A stretch of 64,000 bases of DNA, from the NCBI GenBank assembly GCA_021813745.1, contig JAKAJO010000092.1, positions 89,899 to 153,898 on the forward strand. Reading direction: 5' to 3'. The stretch is from Acidobacteriota bacterium (GTDB taxonomy: Bacteria > Acidobacteriota > Terriglobia > Terriglobales > Acidobacteriaceae). The notes beneath the pieces were generated by a model, which ran no database searches, had not been told where the DNA came from, and saw nothing but the letters and a program-made list of their open reading frames with translations. This document shows positions 27,084-36,024 of this stretch, piece after piece. The position numbers were made by a program, and so were the translations under genes. Each line of letters begins with the position of its first letter. The stretch's first letter is position 1.

Positions 27084-27157
27084 GCCGGCGACGGGTCCCC
27101 GAGCAACTTTTGGGCCGCCGCGCCCGTTACAATCAAAAGAAGGGAGTTTCCTCACCC

Positions 27158-27838
27158 GTGATCCTTCGATCGGTTCGTTTCAGCTTCCCCTTGCTGGGCT
27201 TGTTGTGTGTTGCCCAGGGGCTCACTTTGGCTCTGCCCGCGCACGCGCAGCTTGGCGGTGCACCGACCACGCCTGTGCATGATCCAGCGGCCCTCCGGCC
27301 CCCTGCCGGTGCCCGCGTCGCCATCGTCGAGTTTGAAGACATGGAGTGCCCGGATTGCGCCCAGGCCAATCCTCTGTTGCGTGAAGCGGCCGAGAAGTAC
27401 AACATCCCATGGATTCGCCATGACTTTCCGCTGCCATTCCACACGTGGAGCATGCAAGCCGCCGTCAATGCGCGCTGGTTTGATACCAAGAGCAAGAAGC
27501 TGGGCGATGATTACCGTGACGCAGTCTTTGCCAACCAGCCCTCCATCGTGGACCTGAATAATTTGCGTCAGTTCACAGAACGATTTGCTCAGAGTCACGG
27601 CGTTGCGTTGCCGTTCGCCATGGACCCGCAGGGCAAGCTGATTGCCGAGGTGAAGGCCGATTATGCCCTGGGCCAGCGTGTCGGCATCGAGCACACGCCC
27701 ACCATCTGGGTCGTCACGTCTAACTCCAAGGGTGCTCCCTTTGTGGAGGTCGTCGATCGTACCAAGCTCTTTCAGCTGATCGACCAGGCCTTGGCCGACA
27801 CACGCACCACCGCGCCCGCGCGCACTGCGCGCAAGTAA
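27158..27838 (+). CDS. DsbA-like thioredoxin-fold protein (CPDC)
   Basis: A 226-residue exported thiol-disulphide protein. The start GTG 27158-27160 follows GGGAG by about 12 bases; upstream codons to 27110 are less convincing. After a signal peptide (to about 32) comes VAIVEFEDMECPDCAQANP with a CPDC redox pair, a DsbA-type helical insert, and the cis-Pro motif IEHTPTIWVV. This is the DSBA/thioredoxin_4 architecture. It is followed after 47 bases by a paralogue with CPAC at the active site, so the pair arose by tandem duplication. Substrates are unknown. Confidence 0.88.
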   Translation: MILRSVRFSFPLLGLLCVAQGLTLALPAHAQLGGAPTTPVHDPAALRPPAGARVAIVEFEDMECPDCAQANPLLREAAEKYNIPWIRHDFPLPFHTWSMQAAVNARWFDTKSKKLGDDYRDAVFANQPSIVDLNNLRQFTERFAQSHGVALPFAMDPQGKLIAEVKADYALGQRVGIEHTPTIWVVTSNSKGAPFVEVVDRTKLFQLIDQALADTRTTAPARTARK

Positions 27839-27885
27839 CTGCTGGGTGCGCAGCCCACTCTCAAATCGAAGGAGTACTTGTCTGC

Positions 27886-28569
27886 ATGTTTGAAGTTCTG
27901 ACTCGACGCGTTGGCGTGCAACTTGCGACGGCCGCTACCGCTCTGCTGCTGGCTACCACTGCGCACGCGCAGTTCGCTGCTCCCCCCGGAGGGACACAGG
28001 TTCTGGATTCCGAAGCTCTCAAGCCACCCGCAGGAGCTCGCGTGGCTATCGTCGAGTTTGACGATCTGCAGTGCCCGGCTTGCGCAAGCGCGAATCCCAT
28101 CCTGATGAAGGCGGCCGCTCAGTACCATATTCCGTGGATTCGGCACGACTTCCTGATTCCGTACCATACCTGGAGCCTGACCGCAGCCATCACGGCGCGC
28201 TACCTCGACCAGAAGAGCAAGGCTCTGGGCGATGACTATCGCAACAGCGTCTTTGCGGATCAGAACTATATCTACAACCCCATGATGCTGCGCCAGTTCA
28301 ACGACAACTTTGCGCGAAAGCATGGCATCACATTGCCTGCCGAACTGGATCCGCAGGGAAAGCTAGCCAGCGAAGTGCAGGCGGACACCGACCTTGGTCG
28401 GCGAACCGGAATTCACCATACGCCCACAATTTTTGTTGTGACAGCCCACAGCAAGGGGGCGCCTTTCATTGAAGTCATGCACCCAGCCCAGGATCTTGAT
28501 CAGATCATCGAGCAGGCCCTGGTGGATACAACGCCGGCGCCGGCTGCAAAGTCCGCTCATCTGCGGTAG
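27886..28569 (+). CDS. DsbA-like thioredoxin-fold protein (CPAC)
   Basis: A 227-residue exported paralogue of the preceding gene. It has a signal peptide to about residue 29, then VAIVEFDDLQCPACASANP with the CPAC redox pair, the shared segment KSKALGDDYRNSVFADQ, and the cis-Pro motif IHHTPTIFVV. The two copies align along nearly their whole length. The differing dipeptide between the cysteines (Pro-Asp versus Pro-Ala) suggests different redox potentials. Its 3' end converges on trmFO with 24 bases between stops. Confidence 0.9.
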   Translation: MFEVLTRRVGVQLATAATALLLATTAHAQFAAPPGGTQVLDSEALKPPAGARVAIVEFDDLQCPACASANPILMKAAAQYHIPWIRHDFLIPYHTWSLTAAITARYLDQKSKALGDDYRNSVFADQNYIYNPMMLRQFNDNFARKHGITLPAELDPQGKLASEVQADTDLGRRTGIHHTPTIFVVTAHSKGAPFIEVMHPAQDLDQIIEQALVDTTPAPAAKSAHLR

Positions 28570-28593
28570 CCGGGCACTGCGGAATGTGCCGCT

Positions 28594-29946
28594 TCAAACC
28601 GCCTGGAGCAACTCCCGCGTAGCCAGCCACCAGGCATCAAACACTGAGAGCGCCCGTTCGCACTGGATGCGATGGCGCTCTTTTTTTTCGCGGGTCTTCT
28701 TCCGCAATTCTTCTTCGAGAGGCTCCAGCAGATCAAAGGTGATATTTGCCGGCTGAAAGTGCCTGGCATCCGCGTGGGTGATGTAATGCACCAGAGAGCC
28801 CAGCGCCGATCCGCGCGGAGCGGGCACTGGTTCACGACCCTGTGCAAGCGCCGCCGCATGGATTCCCGCCAGCATGCCTGTCGCGATCGATTCCGTGTAG
28901 CCCTCCACACCGGAAAGCTGTCCCGCAAAAAGAATTGAAGGGGTCTGCCGCAGCCGCAACGACTCGTCCAGCAGCGCTGGCGCACAGATATACGTGTTGC
29001 GATGAATCTGGCCGTAGCGCAGGAAACGCGCGTTTTCCAGTCCGGGAATGAGCCGCAGCACGCGAGCCTGCTCGCCAAACTTCAGGTGATTCTGGAAGCC
29101 AACCAGGTTATAGCTGTCGGCGCGCAGGTTTTCCTTGCGCAATTGCACCACGGCCCAGGGTGTCTTGCCCGTGCGCGGATCGCGCAGGCCAACCGGCTTC
29201 ATCGGGCCAAAGCGCAGCGTGTCGCGGCCGCGCCGTGCCAGCACTTCAATCGGAAGGCAGCCCTCGAAGTAGTCCAGCTGCTCCCACTCCTTGGCCTCGG
29301 CTGCTTCGGCTGCCACCAGCGCCTCATAAAAGCGGTCATATTCCTCGCGGGTCATGGGGCAGTTGATGTAGTCGGCGGTGCCCTTATCCCAGCGCGCTGC
29401 AAAGTAAACGCGGTCCATGTCGATGGAGTCCGCATCGACGATGGGTGAGATGGAGTCATAAAACGCCAGATGCTCGGATCCGGTCAGCCGCTGAATCTCC
29501 GCGCTCAGAGCGGGCGAGGTGAGCGGCCCCGTCGCCACGATCGTCAGACCGTCCTCGGGCTCCAGCGTTGTCACTTCGTCTCGAATCACGCGGATGCGCG
29601 GTTCCGCGGCAATGGCCTGTGCAATGCGGCGCGAAAACTCCACGCGATCCACGGCGAGCGCATGGCCGGCCGGAACAGCAGTTTCATCCGCAAATCGCAA
29701 CAACACAGAGCCTGCGCGGCGCATCTCCTGCTTCAGTAGCCACGGCGCGGTGTTGGGCGACTCGCTCTTCAGCGAGTTGGAGCAGACCAGCTCGCCAAAC
29801 TCCGTCGTCTGATGCGCCGGCGTGAGGCGCGGCTTGCCGTCGACAATAGTCCGCATCTCATAGAGATCCACCTCGCAGCCAAAGCGTGCCGAGGTCAGCG
29901 CCGCTTCAGGGCCGGCCAGTCCGCCGCCCATGACGCGGATCTTCAT
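28594..29946 (-). CDS. trmFO: Methylenetetrahydrofolate-tRNA-(uracil-5-)-methyltransferase TrmFO
   Basis: FAD- and folate-dependent enzyme forming ribothymidine (m5U54) in the tRNA T-loop. The 450-residue protein starts IRVMGGGLAGPEAALTSARF, the dinucleotide-binding loop, followed by TPAHQTTEFGELVCSNSLKS. Later family segments are FYDSISPIVDADSIDMD, YINCPMTREEYDRFYEAL, GFQNHLKFGEQ and GQLSGVEGYTESIATG. ATG 29944-29946 overlaps the stop of the upstream GNAT gene in an ATGA arrangement; the longer frame to 30018 lies inside that gene and is rejected. Typical length is 435-470. Confidence 0.95.
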   Translation of the reverse strand: MKIRVMGGGLAGPEAALTSARFGCEVDLYEMRTIVDGKPRLTPAHQTTEFGELVCSNSLKSESPNTAPWLLKQEMRRAGSVLLRFADETAVPAGHALAVDRVEFSRRIAQAIAAEPRIRVIRDEVTTLEPEDGLTIVATGPLTSPALSAEIQRLTGSEHLAFYDSISPIVDADSIDMDRVYFAARWDKGTADYINCPMTREEYDRFYEALVAAEAAEAKEWEQLDYFEGCLPIEVLARRGRDTLRFGPMKPVGLRDPRTGKTPWAVVQLRKENLRADSYNLVGFQNHLKFGEQARVLRLIPGLENARFLRYGQIHRNTYICAPALLDESLRLRQTPSILFAGQLSGVEGYTESIATGMLAGIHAAALAQGREPVPAPRGSALGSLVHYITHADARHFQPANITFDLLEPLEEELRKKTREKKERHRIQCERALSVFDAWWLATRELLQAV

Positions 29947-30443
29947 GACTCGTCTCCAGACTTGACCACGCCTGCCAGCCGCAGCAGTGCGTCGCCTGTC
30001 ACGCGAACGTTGCGCCACTCATCCAGAAAATCCGCTCCCATCGCTCGATAGAATTCGATGGCCGGCGTGTTCCAGTCCAGGACCTCCCACTGCAGCCGCG
30101 GACAGTTCCGCTCGACGGCAATGGCGGCGACCCGTTGCAACAGCGCTTTGCCGATGCCGTGGCCCCGGAACTCAGGCAGAACGAACAGATCCTCGAGATA
30201 GAGACCCGGGCGGCCGAGCCAAGTGGAGTAGTTGAAGAAGTAAAACGCAAAGCCCGCCGGAACTCCGTCGTGTTCGGCCATCAGGCAGAAAAACATCGGG
30301 TTGGGGCCAAACCCGTCGCGGACGAGGTCGGCTTCTGTGGCCGTTACCGCCTCCGGCTCCCGTTCGTAAGTGGCAAGGGCCCGGATAAAGGCTAGAATCT
30401 GTGGCACATCCGCCACCGTAGCTTGACGGATTGAGGTGGTCAT
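29943..30443 (-). CDS. GNAT-family N-acetyltransferase
   Basis: A 166-residue acetyl-CoA-dependent transferase. Visible features are IRQATVADVPQILAFIRAL at the N terminus, the strand LYLEDLFVLPEF, the acetyl-CoA loop RGHGIGKALLQRV (about 97-109), and WEVLDWNTPAIEFYRAMGA. The set resembles diamine acetyltransferase-like (SSAT/PaiA type) members, but the substrate cannot be fixed. The 3' end overlaps trmFO by 4 bases, so translation is coupled. The start ATG 30441-30443 is preceded 6 bases upstream by TACAAT, with no Shine-Dalgarno, suggesting a leaderless message. Confidence 0.88.
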   Translation of the reverse strand: MTTSIRQATVADVPQILAFIRALATYEREPEAVTATEADLVRDGFGPNPMFFCLMAEHDGVPAGFAFYFFNYSTWLGRPGLYLEDLFVLPEFRGHGIGKALLQRVAAIAVERNCPRLQWEVLDWNTPAIEFYRAMGADFLDEWRNVRVTGDALLRLAGVVKSGDES

Positions 30444-30789
30444 ATCGTGATTGTAGAGTGTGACGCAGGCCACAATCCGCCGTGGCCTGGGACTCTACTA
30501 TGAGAGGACAGGGCAAAGACCTCCTCATGCTCGGGTCTTCCATTCGATCCCCCGGTTGGGACGCAGCGGATTTCACGAACGATTCGGCCAGGGAGTTGCA
30601 ATTCCAGCCGGGTTGCTGAGACACCGGTCTTGTGCAGGAGAGTCGCGACAGTTTAACTTGAGTCGTGCAGTGAGTTGTAGGCTTCGGGCCGGATTGCCGA
30701 TGCGGCCAACCTGTCCTGCGGAGCAACTGAACAGATTTTCAATCGAGTGTGCGGCGAACCCGCTCGCCCGAGCTTCCAAGGAGAAAACG
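30444..30789. other. Divergent intergenic region
   Basis: A stretch of 346 bases between the GNAT gene (minus) and the TPR gene (plus). On the minus strand it holds the TACAAT element (30450-30455). On the plus strand AAGGAGAAAACG forms a strong ribosome-binding site just before ATG 30790. The long in-frame extension upstream of 30790 does not look like protein and is not annotated. Confidence 0.5.
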
Positions 30790-32025
30790 ATGAAACGCAA
30801 CCTTACACTTTGGCTGGGTGCAATCGCGTTTGCGCTGGTGCCGGCGCTCGCACAGCAGCAGCCAACGACGCAGCCGGTGGTTGCCATGGGCAAGGTGCAC
30901 GGCCATGTGACCAACCCGACCGGGGCGCCGCAAAGCGGCGGTTCAGTGAACTACTTGCAGATCACCCGGCCTGCCTCGGGCCCAGGCCTTGCTCCACAGA
31001 CCGCAGACCGCGGCACATTCAAGGTCAGCGACTCCGGCGACTACACCGGTGAGGTTCCTGCGGGCAATTACACCGTGATCTACCGCAGCGAGGGCATGGC
31101 AGCCGATAAGCAGGCAGACCGTCTGGACAATGTGGTGGTCGCGCCGAACGGCGATACCGCGGTGGATTTCGACATGTCCCGCCAGGAGTACATCGACAAG
31201 CTGCCTCCTGAGGAAAAGAAACAACTCGACGAAATCCGCGAAAAGAATGCCACTGCGCTGAAGGCCAATGAGGTCATCAAACACCTCAATGAAGACCTCA
31301 AGACGGTGACCCAGGACGTCCACGACGCCGATGGAGCGATGGCGACTGCGACGCAGCAGCTCGGACCTTCGGCCGCAAAGGCGGATATTGAAGCCAAGGC
31401 CAATGAAATCAAGACGGCTAAGTACACCGAGATCGAGACCCTTATGACAAAGGATACGACTGCCAAGCCGGATGCTTCGATCCTGTGGGCGCAGCTGGGA
31501 TTGGCACAAAATGGGCTCAAGAAGTACGACGACGCCATCGTTTCCTTTAAGAAGGCGCTGGATGTGGATCTTGCCTCCAAGAAGCCCAATCCCGCGATTC
31601 AGGGCATGGCCAACGCCGGCATGGGTGAGGCCTATGCGCGCAGCGGCAAGGTTGCGGAAGCGAATGCCGCTTACGATGCGGCTGTCAAAGCCAATCCTCC
31701 TTCCGCGTCCTTCTATCTCCGCAACGAGGCCGTCATCTTCTTCCAGCAGGGCAATCAGGATGCCCAGGTGGCCGCAGCCGATGAAGCCCTCAAGGTGGAT
31801 CCGAATAATGCGCTGCTCTACTACCTGAAGGGCCAGGGACTGGTTTCCAAAGCCACCATTGACCCGAAGACCCAGCGCATTGTGCTTCCCCCCGATTGCA
31901 TGGATGCGTATCAGAAGTATCTGCAACTGGCTCCGGATGGACCCTATGCCAACGACGTGAAGGGAATTCTGGCGCAGGCGGGAGAGAAGGTCAGCTCCAG
32001 CTTCAAAGCCGGAAAGAAACACTAG
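30790..32025 (+). CDS. Exported TPR protein with carboxypeptidase-regulatory-like domain
   Basis: A 411-residue protein. The signal peptide covers about 1-21 (LTLWLGAIAFALVPALA). Residues about 35-125 resemble a carboxypeptidase-regulatory/SdrD_B-like beta-sandwich (KVHGHVTNPTGAPQSGGSV, GDYTGEVPAGNYTVIYR). A helical, Lys/Glu/Ala-rich linker is at 130-215, then TPR repeats at about 220-390 (ILWAQLGLAQNGLKKYDDAI, ANAGMGEAYARSGKVAEANA, EAVIFFQQGNQDAQVAAADE). An AAGGAG sequence is ideally spaced from ATG 30790. It ends 24 bases before a strong intrinsic terminator. It is probably a periplasmic scaffold; its partner is unknown. Confidence 0.85.
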   Translation: MKRNLTLWLGAIAFALVPALAQQQPTTQPVVAMGKVHGHVTNPTGAPQSGGSVNYLQITRPASGPGLAPQTADRGTFKVSDSGDYTGEVPAGNYTVIYRSEGMAADKQADRLDNVVVAPNGDTAVDFDMSRQEYIDKLPPEEKKQLDEIREKNATALKANEVIKHLNEDLKTVTQDVHDADGAMATATQQLGPSAAKADIEAKANEIKTAKYTEIETLMTKDTTAKPDASILWAQLGLAQNGLKKYDDAIVSFKKALDVDLASKKPNPAIQGMANAGMGEAYARSGKVAEANAAYDAAVKANPPSASFYLRNEAVIFFQQGNQDAQVAAADEALKVDPNNALLYYLKGQGLVSKATIDPKTQRIVLPPDCMDAYQKYLQLAPDGPYANDVKGILAQAGEKVSSSFKAGKKH

Positions 32026-32048
32026 TACACAGCACCATGCAACATCGT

Positions 32049-32082
32049 GAGGGGCGCATCGATTGCGCCCCTCGCTTTTTTT
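32049..32082 (+). terminator. Intrinsic terminator after the TPR gene
   Basis: Perfect 10-bp stem GAGGGGCGCA/TGCGCCCCTC with a 5-base loop, followed by GC and seven T residues. It sits 24 bases past the stop codon. Confidence 0.9.
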
Positions 32083-32132
32083 CGCGCAGCGGTGGAATTG
32101 CATGGGCCGTGCGGCCTTCTACAATCCAAGAC

Positions 32133-33395
32133 ATGACGGACGGCCTGCTGAAGTATGTGGATGCGGCGGCTCTGGTCGACGGCGAAGCCCGGCGGCTGCT
32201 TCAGACCAGGCCCGCATCCCAGCGAATTTCGCTTTGGAATGCACAAGGGCGTGTGCTGGCGCAGTCGATCGTTGCCGATATGGATCAGCCGCCTTTCGCG
32301 CGCTCGACGCGAGACGGCTTTGCCTGCCGCTCGGCAGAAATCAATCTCCACACCCCCCTGCATATCGCGGGATCGACGCATGCCGGTGATTCACCCGCCG
32401 GACCGCTGCCCACCGGCGCAGTTTGGGAGATTATGACCGGTGCTTCCGTGCCCGAGGGCGCAGACTCCGTGGCCATGCTGGAACATGTGGAGCGTAGCGG
32501 GCAGACTGCGCAACTCCGACCGCCGCGCGTCCTGACGCCCGGCGAAAATCTGGTTGCGAGGGGAGCGCAGGCCCGGTCGGGTGAACGCCTCATCGAGGCC
32601 GGCGAAACGCTGGGTCCAGCCCACATTGCCCTGGCGGCAGCTTGCGGATATGAGGATCTCTCCGTATTTGTGCGGCCTCGGGTCGCTATCCTCACAACGG
32701 GGGATGAACTGGTGCCCATTGGGGCAGCTCCCGGACCGGGACAGATTCGCAACTCCAATGCGCCGATGCTCGCTGCTTTGGTCGAGGCTGCCGGAGGCGA
32801 GCCCTGGGTGCTGCCCGCAGCCAGGGACTCCGACTCAGCGCTCGATGCAGCTTTCGAGATCGCCCTCCAGGCAGACATGCTGCTGATCTCCGGTGGCGTT
32901 TCAGCCGGGAAATTTGATCTCGTTGAGCCCTCTCTTGCGCGGCGTGGCGCAAAGTTTCACTTCACCGGCGTGCGGATGCAGCCCGGCAAGCCGATTGTCT
33001 TTGGAGAAGCGCCGCGGATGACTGCCGAGGGTCCGAGCCTCTTGAGACCCGTCCCATTCTTTGGTCTGCCGGGGAATCCGATTTCCTCCGCGGTGACGTT
33101 TCTCCTCTTTGGCGCGCGAGTCCTCAAGGGCCTGGCAGGCGCGCAGTCCCAGGGGCCACGTTTCGTGCTGGCCCGCCTCACAAACGATGTGAGAGGCAAG
33201 GCCGGCTTGACGCGCTTCCTTCCGGCGCTTTGGCAGAGCGATCCGGGCCTTCAGGTTGAACCCCAGGTAGCTCATGTCCACTGGCATGGCTCCGGTGATC
33301 AGGCTGCATTCGCGCGCGCAAACAGCTTTCTGGTTGTCCCGGAAGAGATGGACAACCTTACGGCAGGGACCCTGGTGCACGTTTTACTCTTCTAA
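32133..33395 (+). CDS. moeA: Molybdopterin molybdenumtransferase MoeA
   Basis: Inserts molybdate into adenylated molybdopterin in molybdenum cofactor synthesis. The 420-residue protein contains QPPFARSTRDGFACR near residue 50, WEIMTGASVPEGADSVAMLE, the MoCF domain ILTTGDELVPIG and LLISGGVSAGKFDLVEPSL, and GLPGNPISSAVTF, with a C-terminal domain IV to 420. ATG 32133 gives the family's N terminus; upstream frame to 31896 overlaps the terminator. TACAAT lies at 32120-32125, seven bases before the ATG, with no Shine-Dalgarno, suggesting leaderless initiation. It is followed by moaC after 19 bases. Confidence 0.93.
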   Translation: MTDGLLKYVDAAALVDGEARRLLQTRPASQRISLWNAQGRVLAQSIVADMDQPPFARSTRDGFACRSAEINLHTPLHIAGSTHAGDSPAGPLPTGAVWEIMTGASVPEGADSVAMLEHVERSGQTAQLRPPRVLTPGENLVARGAQARSGERLIEAGETLGPAHIALAAACGYEDLSVFVRPRVAILTTGDELVPIGAAPGPGQIRNSNAPMLAALVEAAGGEPWVLPAARDSDSALDAAFEIALQADMLLISGGVSAGKFDLVEPSLARRGAKFHFTGVRMQPGKPIVFGEAPRMTAEGPSLLRPVPFFGLPGNPISSAVTFLLFGARVLKGLAGAQSQGPRFVLARLTNDVRGKAGLTRFLPALWQSDPGLQVEPQVAHVHWHGSGDQAAFARANSFLVVPEEMDNLTAGTLVHVLLF

Positions 33396-33414
33396 CCAAA
33401 GCCAAGGAGACACA

Positions 33415-33918
33415 ATGCAGAAAGACAAACAGGCAGGTCTTTCCCACTATGACGCATCAGGTCGGGCCGCCATGGTGGATGTCAGCGCCAAGCAGAGTTC
33501 CCGGCGCACAGCCACAGCTTCAGCATTCGTCGAGCTTTCCCAGGCCGTGCTGGCAGCTTTGCCCACGAATCCCAAGGGCAACCCGCTGGAAGTTGCCAGG
33601 TTTGCAGGAATCCAGGCGGCCAAGCGCACTTCGGAACTCATTCCCATGTGTCATCCACTCGCACTGACGCATGTGGATGTGCAGGCCAAAATCGTGGCCG
33701 GTGGCGTGCGCGTTGCCGCCACAGCTTCTACCGTCGGCCCCACCGGCGTCGAGATGGAGGCTTTGACCGCCGCCGCCGTGGCTGCGCTGACGATTTATGA
33801 CATGACCAAGGCCCTCGACAAAGCCATCGTGATTCGCTCTGTGCAACTGGATGCAAAGACGGGCGGAAAATCAGGCGAGTATCGCAGAGCGAAGGGTTCG
33901 ACCGTTCCGGCTTCCTGA
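33415..33918 (+). CDS. moaC: Cyclic pyranopterin monophosphate synthase MoaC
   Basis: Second enzyme of molybdenum cofactor synthesis, forming cyclic pyranopterin monophosphate. The 167-residue protein has AMVDVSAKQSSRRTATASA near the N terminus, the catalytic segment SELIPMCHPLALTHVDV, GVEMEALTAAAVAALTIYDM and KALDKAIVI, and the end GGKSGEYRR. An AAGGAG site lies just upstream of ATG 33415. The frame open to 33274 falls inside moeA. It is in an operon with moeA; moaA is not in the window. Confidence 0.95.
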   Translation: MQKDKQAGLSHYDASGRAAMVDVSAKQSSRRTATASAFVELSQAVLAALPTNPKGNPLEVARFAGIQAAKRTSELIPMCHPLALTHVDVQAKIVAGGVRVAATASTVGPTGVEMEALTAAAVAALTIYDMTKALDKAIVIRSVQLDAKTGGKSGEYRRAKGSTVPAS

Positions 33919-33967
33919 ACGTACATGTAATGAACTAGGATTCTCCTTCGGCCGGGAGGAACTTTCC

Positions 33968-35428
33968 ATGCTGCGTTTCAAAATATCCGCCGCACTGCTC
34001 CTTTCGCTTGCAGTCACTGCACACGCACAGAAGATTTCCGTCTATCAGACCACGCCGGATCTTCTTGAGGCGCTCTCCGAGCGCGCTCCGCTGTATTTCG
34101 ACAAAGCGGATTTTCCCGGCATTCCCATGATCAGCGTCGACGACGCACAGCGCTTTCAGGAAGTCGACGGCTTCGGCGCCTCGCTGACTGATGCCGCGGC
34201 ATGGCTCTTTGCCAAAAAACTGACACCGGATCAAACGGCGGCCGCCTTCCGGATGCTCTTCGACCGCAAGGGGGGCATCGCGATCAACTTCCTGCGTCAG
34301 CCAGTTGGCTCTTCCGATCTTTCAGTCACGTTCTACTCGTTTGACGACTTATGCCAACAGACGGCCAAGGCCTGTTCTACGCCTGCGGGACAATCTGATC
34401 CCACTCTCACCCGCTTTTCGCTGGCGCACGACCAGGAGTACATCCTGCCGCTGCTCAAGCAGGCGCTGGCCATCAATCCGGGCATCCATGTCATGCTCAC
34501 GCCGTGGAGCCCGCCCGGATGGATGAAGACGACCGGCTCCATGCTCGGCTCGAATCCGGAGACGAAAGAAGCTTCAGCGTTGCGTCCGGAGGCCTACGCG
34601 GCCTTTGCGCAATATCTCGTCAAGACCATCCAGGGCTACCAGGCCGCCGGCGTCCCTGTGTGGGCCCTCAGTGTGCAGAACGAGCCGCTGTATGCGCCGC
34701 CTACATACAGCGGTATGAAGATGGAGGCTGCCGAGCAGGCGAAGTTCCTTGGTTATGATCTTGGGCCGGCGCTGGTGGCCGCACAGCTCACGCCCAAGGT
34801 CATGGTCTACGACCACAACTGGGATAGGCCTGATTATCCCGAAACCGTTCTCCGAGATCCCAAGGCGGGCGCGCTGGCTGCCGGCACGGCATGGCACCAC
34901 TATGAGGGCTCGCCTGACGTGATGACGAAGAACCACGAGGAGTTTCCCCAAAAGGACCAGTGGGTGACTGAGTCCAGCGGCGGCGCGTGGCAAAAGGGCA
35001 ATGTGCTGGCCGAGGAAGCAGGCGAGCTGGTCGCCGTGATGCGGAACTGGTCGCGGAGTTACGTCCTCTGGGCTCTGGCCACTGATCAGAACCATGGCCC
35101 CTTCGTGGGTGGGTGCGACACTTGCCGCGGTTTGGTCACGATTGACCTTACCGACGCGACGCACCCGCAGGTGAGGCCCGAGGTGGACTACTACGTGCTT
35201 GGCCAAGCCAGCAAGTTTCTTCTGCCCGGCGCGGTGCGCATCGCCTCCGATGAGCCCGCTGGCGGCACCATTCACGACGTCGCCTTCCTCAATCCGAATG
35301 GTGTTGTTGTCCTTTACCTCCTGAATGCGGGCGCGATGAGCCAGAGCGTCGGGGTCCGCTTCCGCAAAAAGACTGTGGCCACGACAATCCCTGCGGGATC
35401 CGTGGCCACATTGGTATGGAAGCGATGA
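33968..35428 (+). CDS. Secreted glycoside hydrolase family 30 enzyme
   Basis: A 486-residue exported glycosidase of the GH30 glucosylceramidase-like family. The signal peptide is about 1-21 (ISAALLLSLAVTAHA). FQEVDGFGASLTDAAAWLF begins the (beta/alpha)8 barrel. NFLRQPVGSSDLS and LTPWSPPGWMKTTGSM are family landmarks. Catalytic acid/base is Glu239 in SVQNEPLYAP and the nucleophile is Glu335 in VTESSGGAW. The C-terminal beta-sandwich ends VATLVWKR. Substrates in the family include beta-1,6-glucan and glucosyl or xylan linkages; which one is unknown. GGGAGG lies about 10 bases before the ATG. It ends 9 bases from the convergent cytochrome gene. Confidence 0.9.
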   Translation: MLRFKISAALLLSLAVTAHAQKISVYQTTPDLLEALSERAPLYFDKADFPGIPMISVDDAQRFQEVDGFGASLTDAAAWLFAKKLTPDQTAAAFRMLFDRKGGIAINFLRQPVGSSDLSVTFYSFDDLCQQTAKACSTPAGQSDPTLTRFSLAHDQEYILPLLKQALAINPGIHVMLTPWSPPGWMKTTGSMLGSNPETKEASALRPEAYAAFAQYLVKTIQGYQAAGVPVWALSVQNEPLYAPPTYSGMKMEAAEQAKFLGYDLGPALVAAQLTPKVMVYDHNWDRPDYPETVLRDPKAGALAAGTAWHHYEGSPDVMTKNHEEFPQKDQWVTESSGGAWQKGNVLAEEAGELVAVMRNWSRSYVLWALATDQNHGPFVGGCDTCRGLVTIDLTDATHPQVRPEVDYYVLGQASKFLLPGAVRIASDEPAGGTIHDVAFLNPNGVVVLYLLNAGAMSQSVGVRFRKKTVATTIPAGSVATLVWKR

Positions 35429-35437
35429 GGCAGGAGG

Positions 35438-35983
35438 CTAAGGTTTCGTCATGCTGCCGCTCATGCCGGTCGGCGGCGCGGGTGCCGGATGTCCTTCTTC
35501 GCGCTCCTTAGGTGGAAAGTATGGGTCCGGGCTCAGCTTGCCGCGATGGCAGGTGCCGCAGGTTACGGGCATCCCCGAGTTATCAATCTTCCCCACATAC
35601 TGGGTGTTGATCTCCTCCACCATCTTGTACATCAGTCGCGCGGTGGCCTTTTCCTTTTTGGAGTCGTCGGCGAAGTTGAGCCGCGGCCGGCCATTTGGCC
35701 CGATGTTATTCGGGTCGGCTTCATGGCAGGTGCTGCACTCCGTTCCCAGGTCGCCCTCCCACTCATGCATGATCTTGTGGACCTCTTCGGCGGAGGTGTC
35801 CTTGGGTAGCACTTGCAGGTTCTTGGGTGGGGGATAATTGCGGTGCACCACGGTTGGGGGTGCCGCTCCGCTTGCGTCGGGTGCTGGCGCGGGAGTCTGA
35901 GCAGGGCTGGTGACTGCAATGGCGGCCAAGGTAAGTGCTGCCGTCGCGGCTAAGGCAGGGAAGATTGACTTCAAGTGATTCAT
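35438..35983 (-). CDS. Exported two-haem c-type cytochrome, photosynthetic-reaction-centre cytochrome family
   Basis: A 181-residue protein with an N-terminal signal or anchor (about 7-30) and a Pro/Ala linker. The haem domain opens with KNLQVLPKDTSAEEVHKIM, the typical CytoC_RC start. It has two c-haem sites, CSTCH at 83-87 and CGTCH at 142-146, and LMYKM (118-122) offering axial Met ligands between them. Full reaction-centre subunits have four haems; this is the short acidobacterial form. No photosynthesis gene is present, so a respiratory or periplasmic electron-transfer role is inferred. It converges with the GH30 gene. Confidence 0.87.
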   Translation of the reverse strand: MNHLKSIFPALAATAALTLAAIAVTSPAQTPAPAPDASGAAPPTVVHRNYPPPKNLQVLPKDTSAEEVHKIMHEWEGDLGTECSTCHEADPNNIGPNGRPRLNFADDSKKEKATARLMYKMVEEINTQYVGKIDNSGMPVTCGTCHRGKLSPDPYFPPKEREEGHPAPAPPTGMSGSMTKP

Positions 35984-36024
35984 TCCTCGCGCGGTCAGAT
36001 GACCTCTTCCTTAGTATGACGGTT

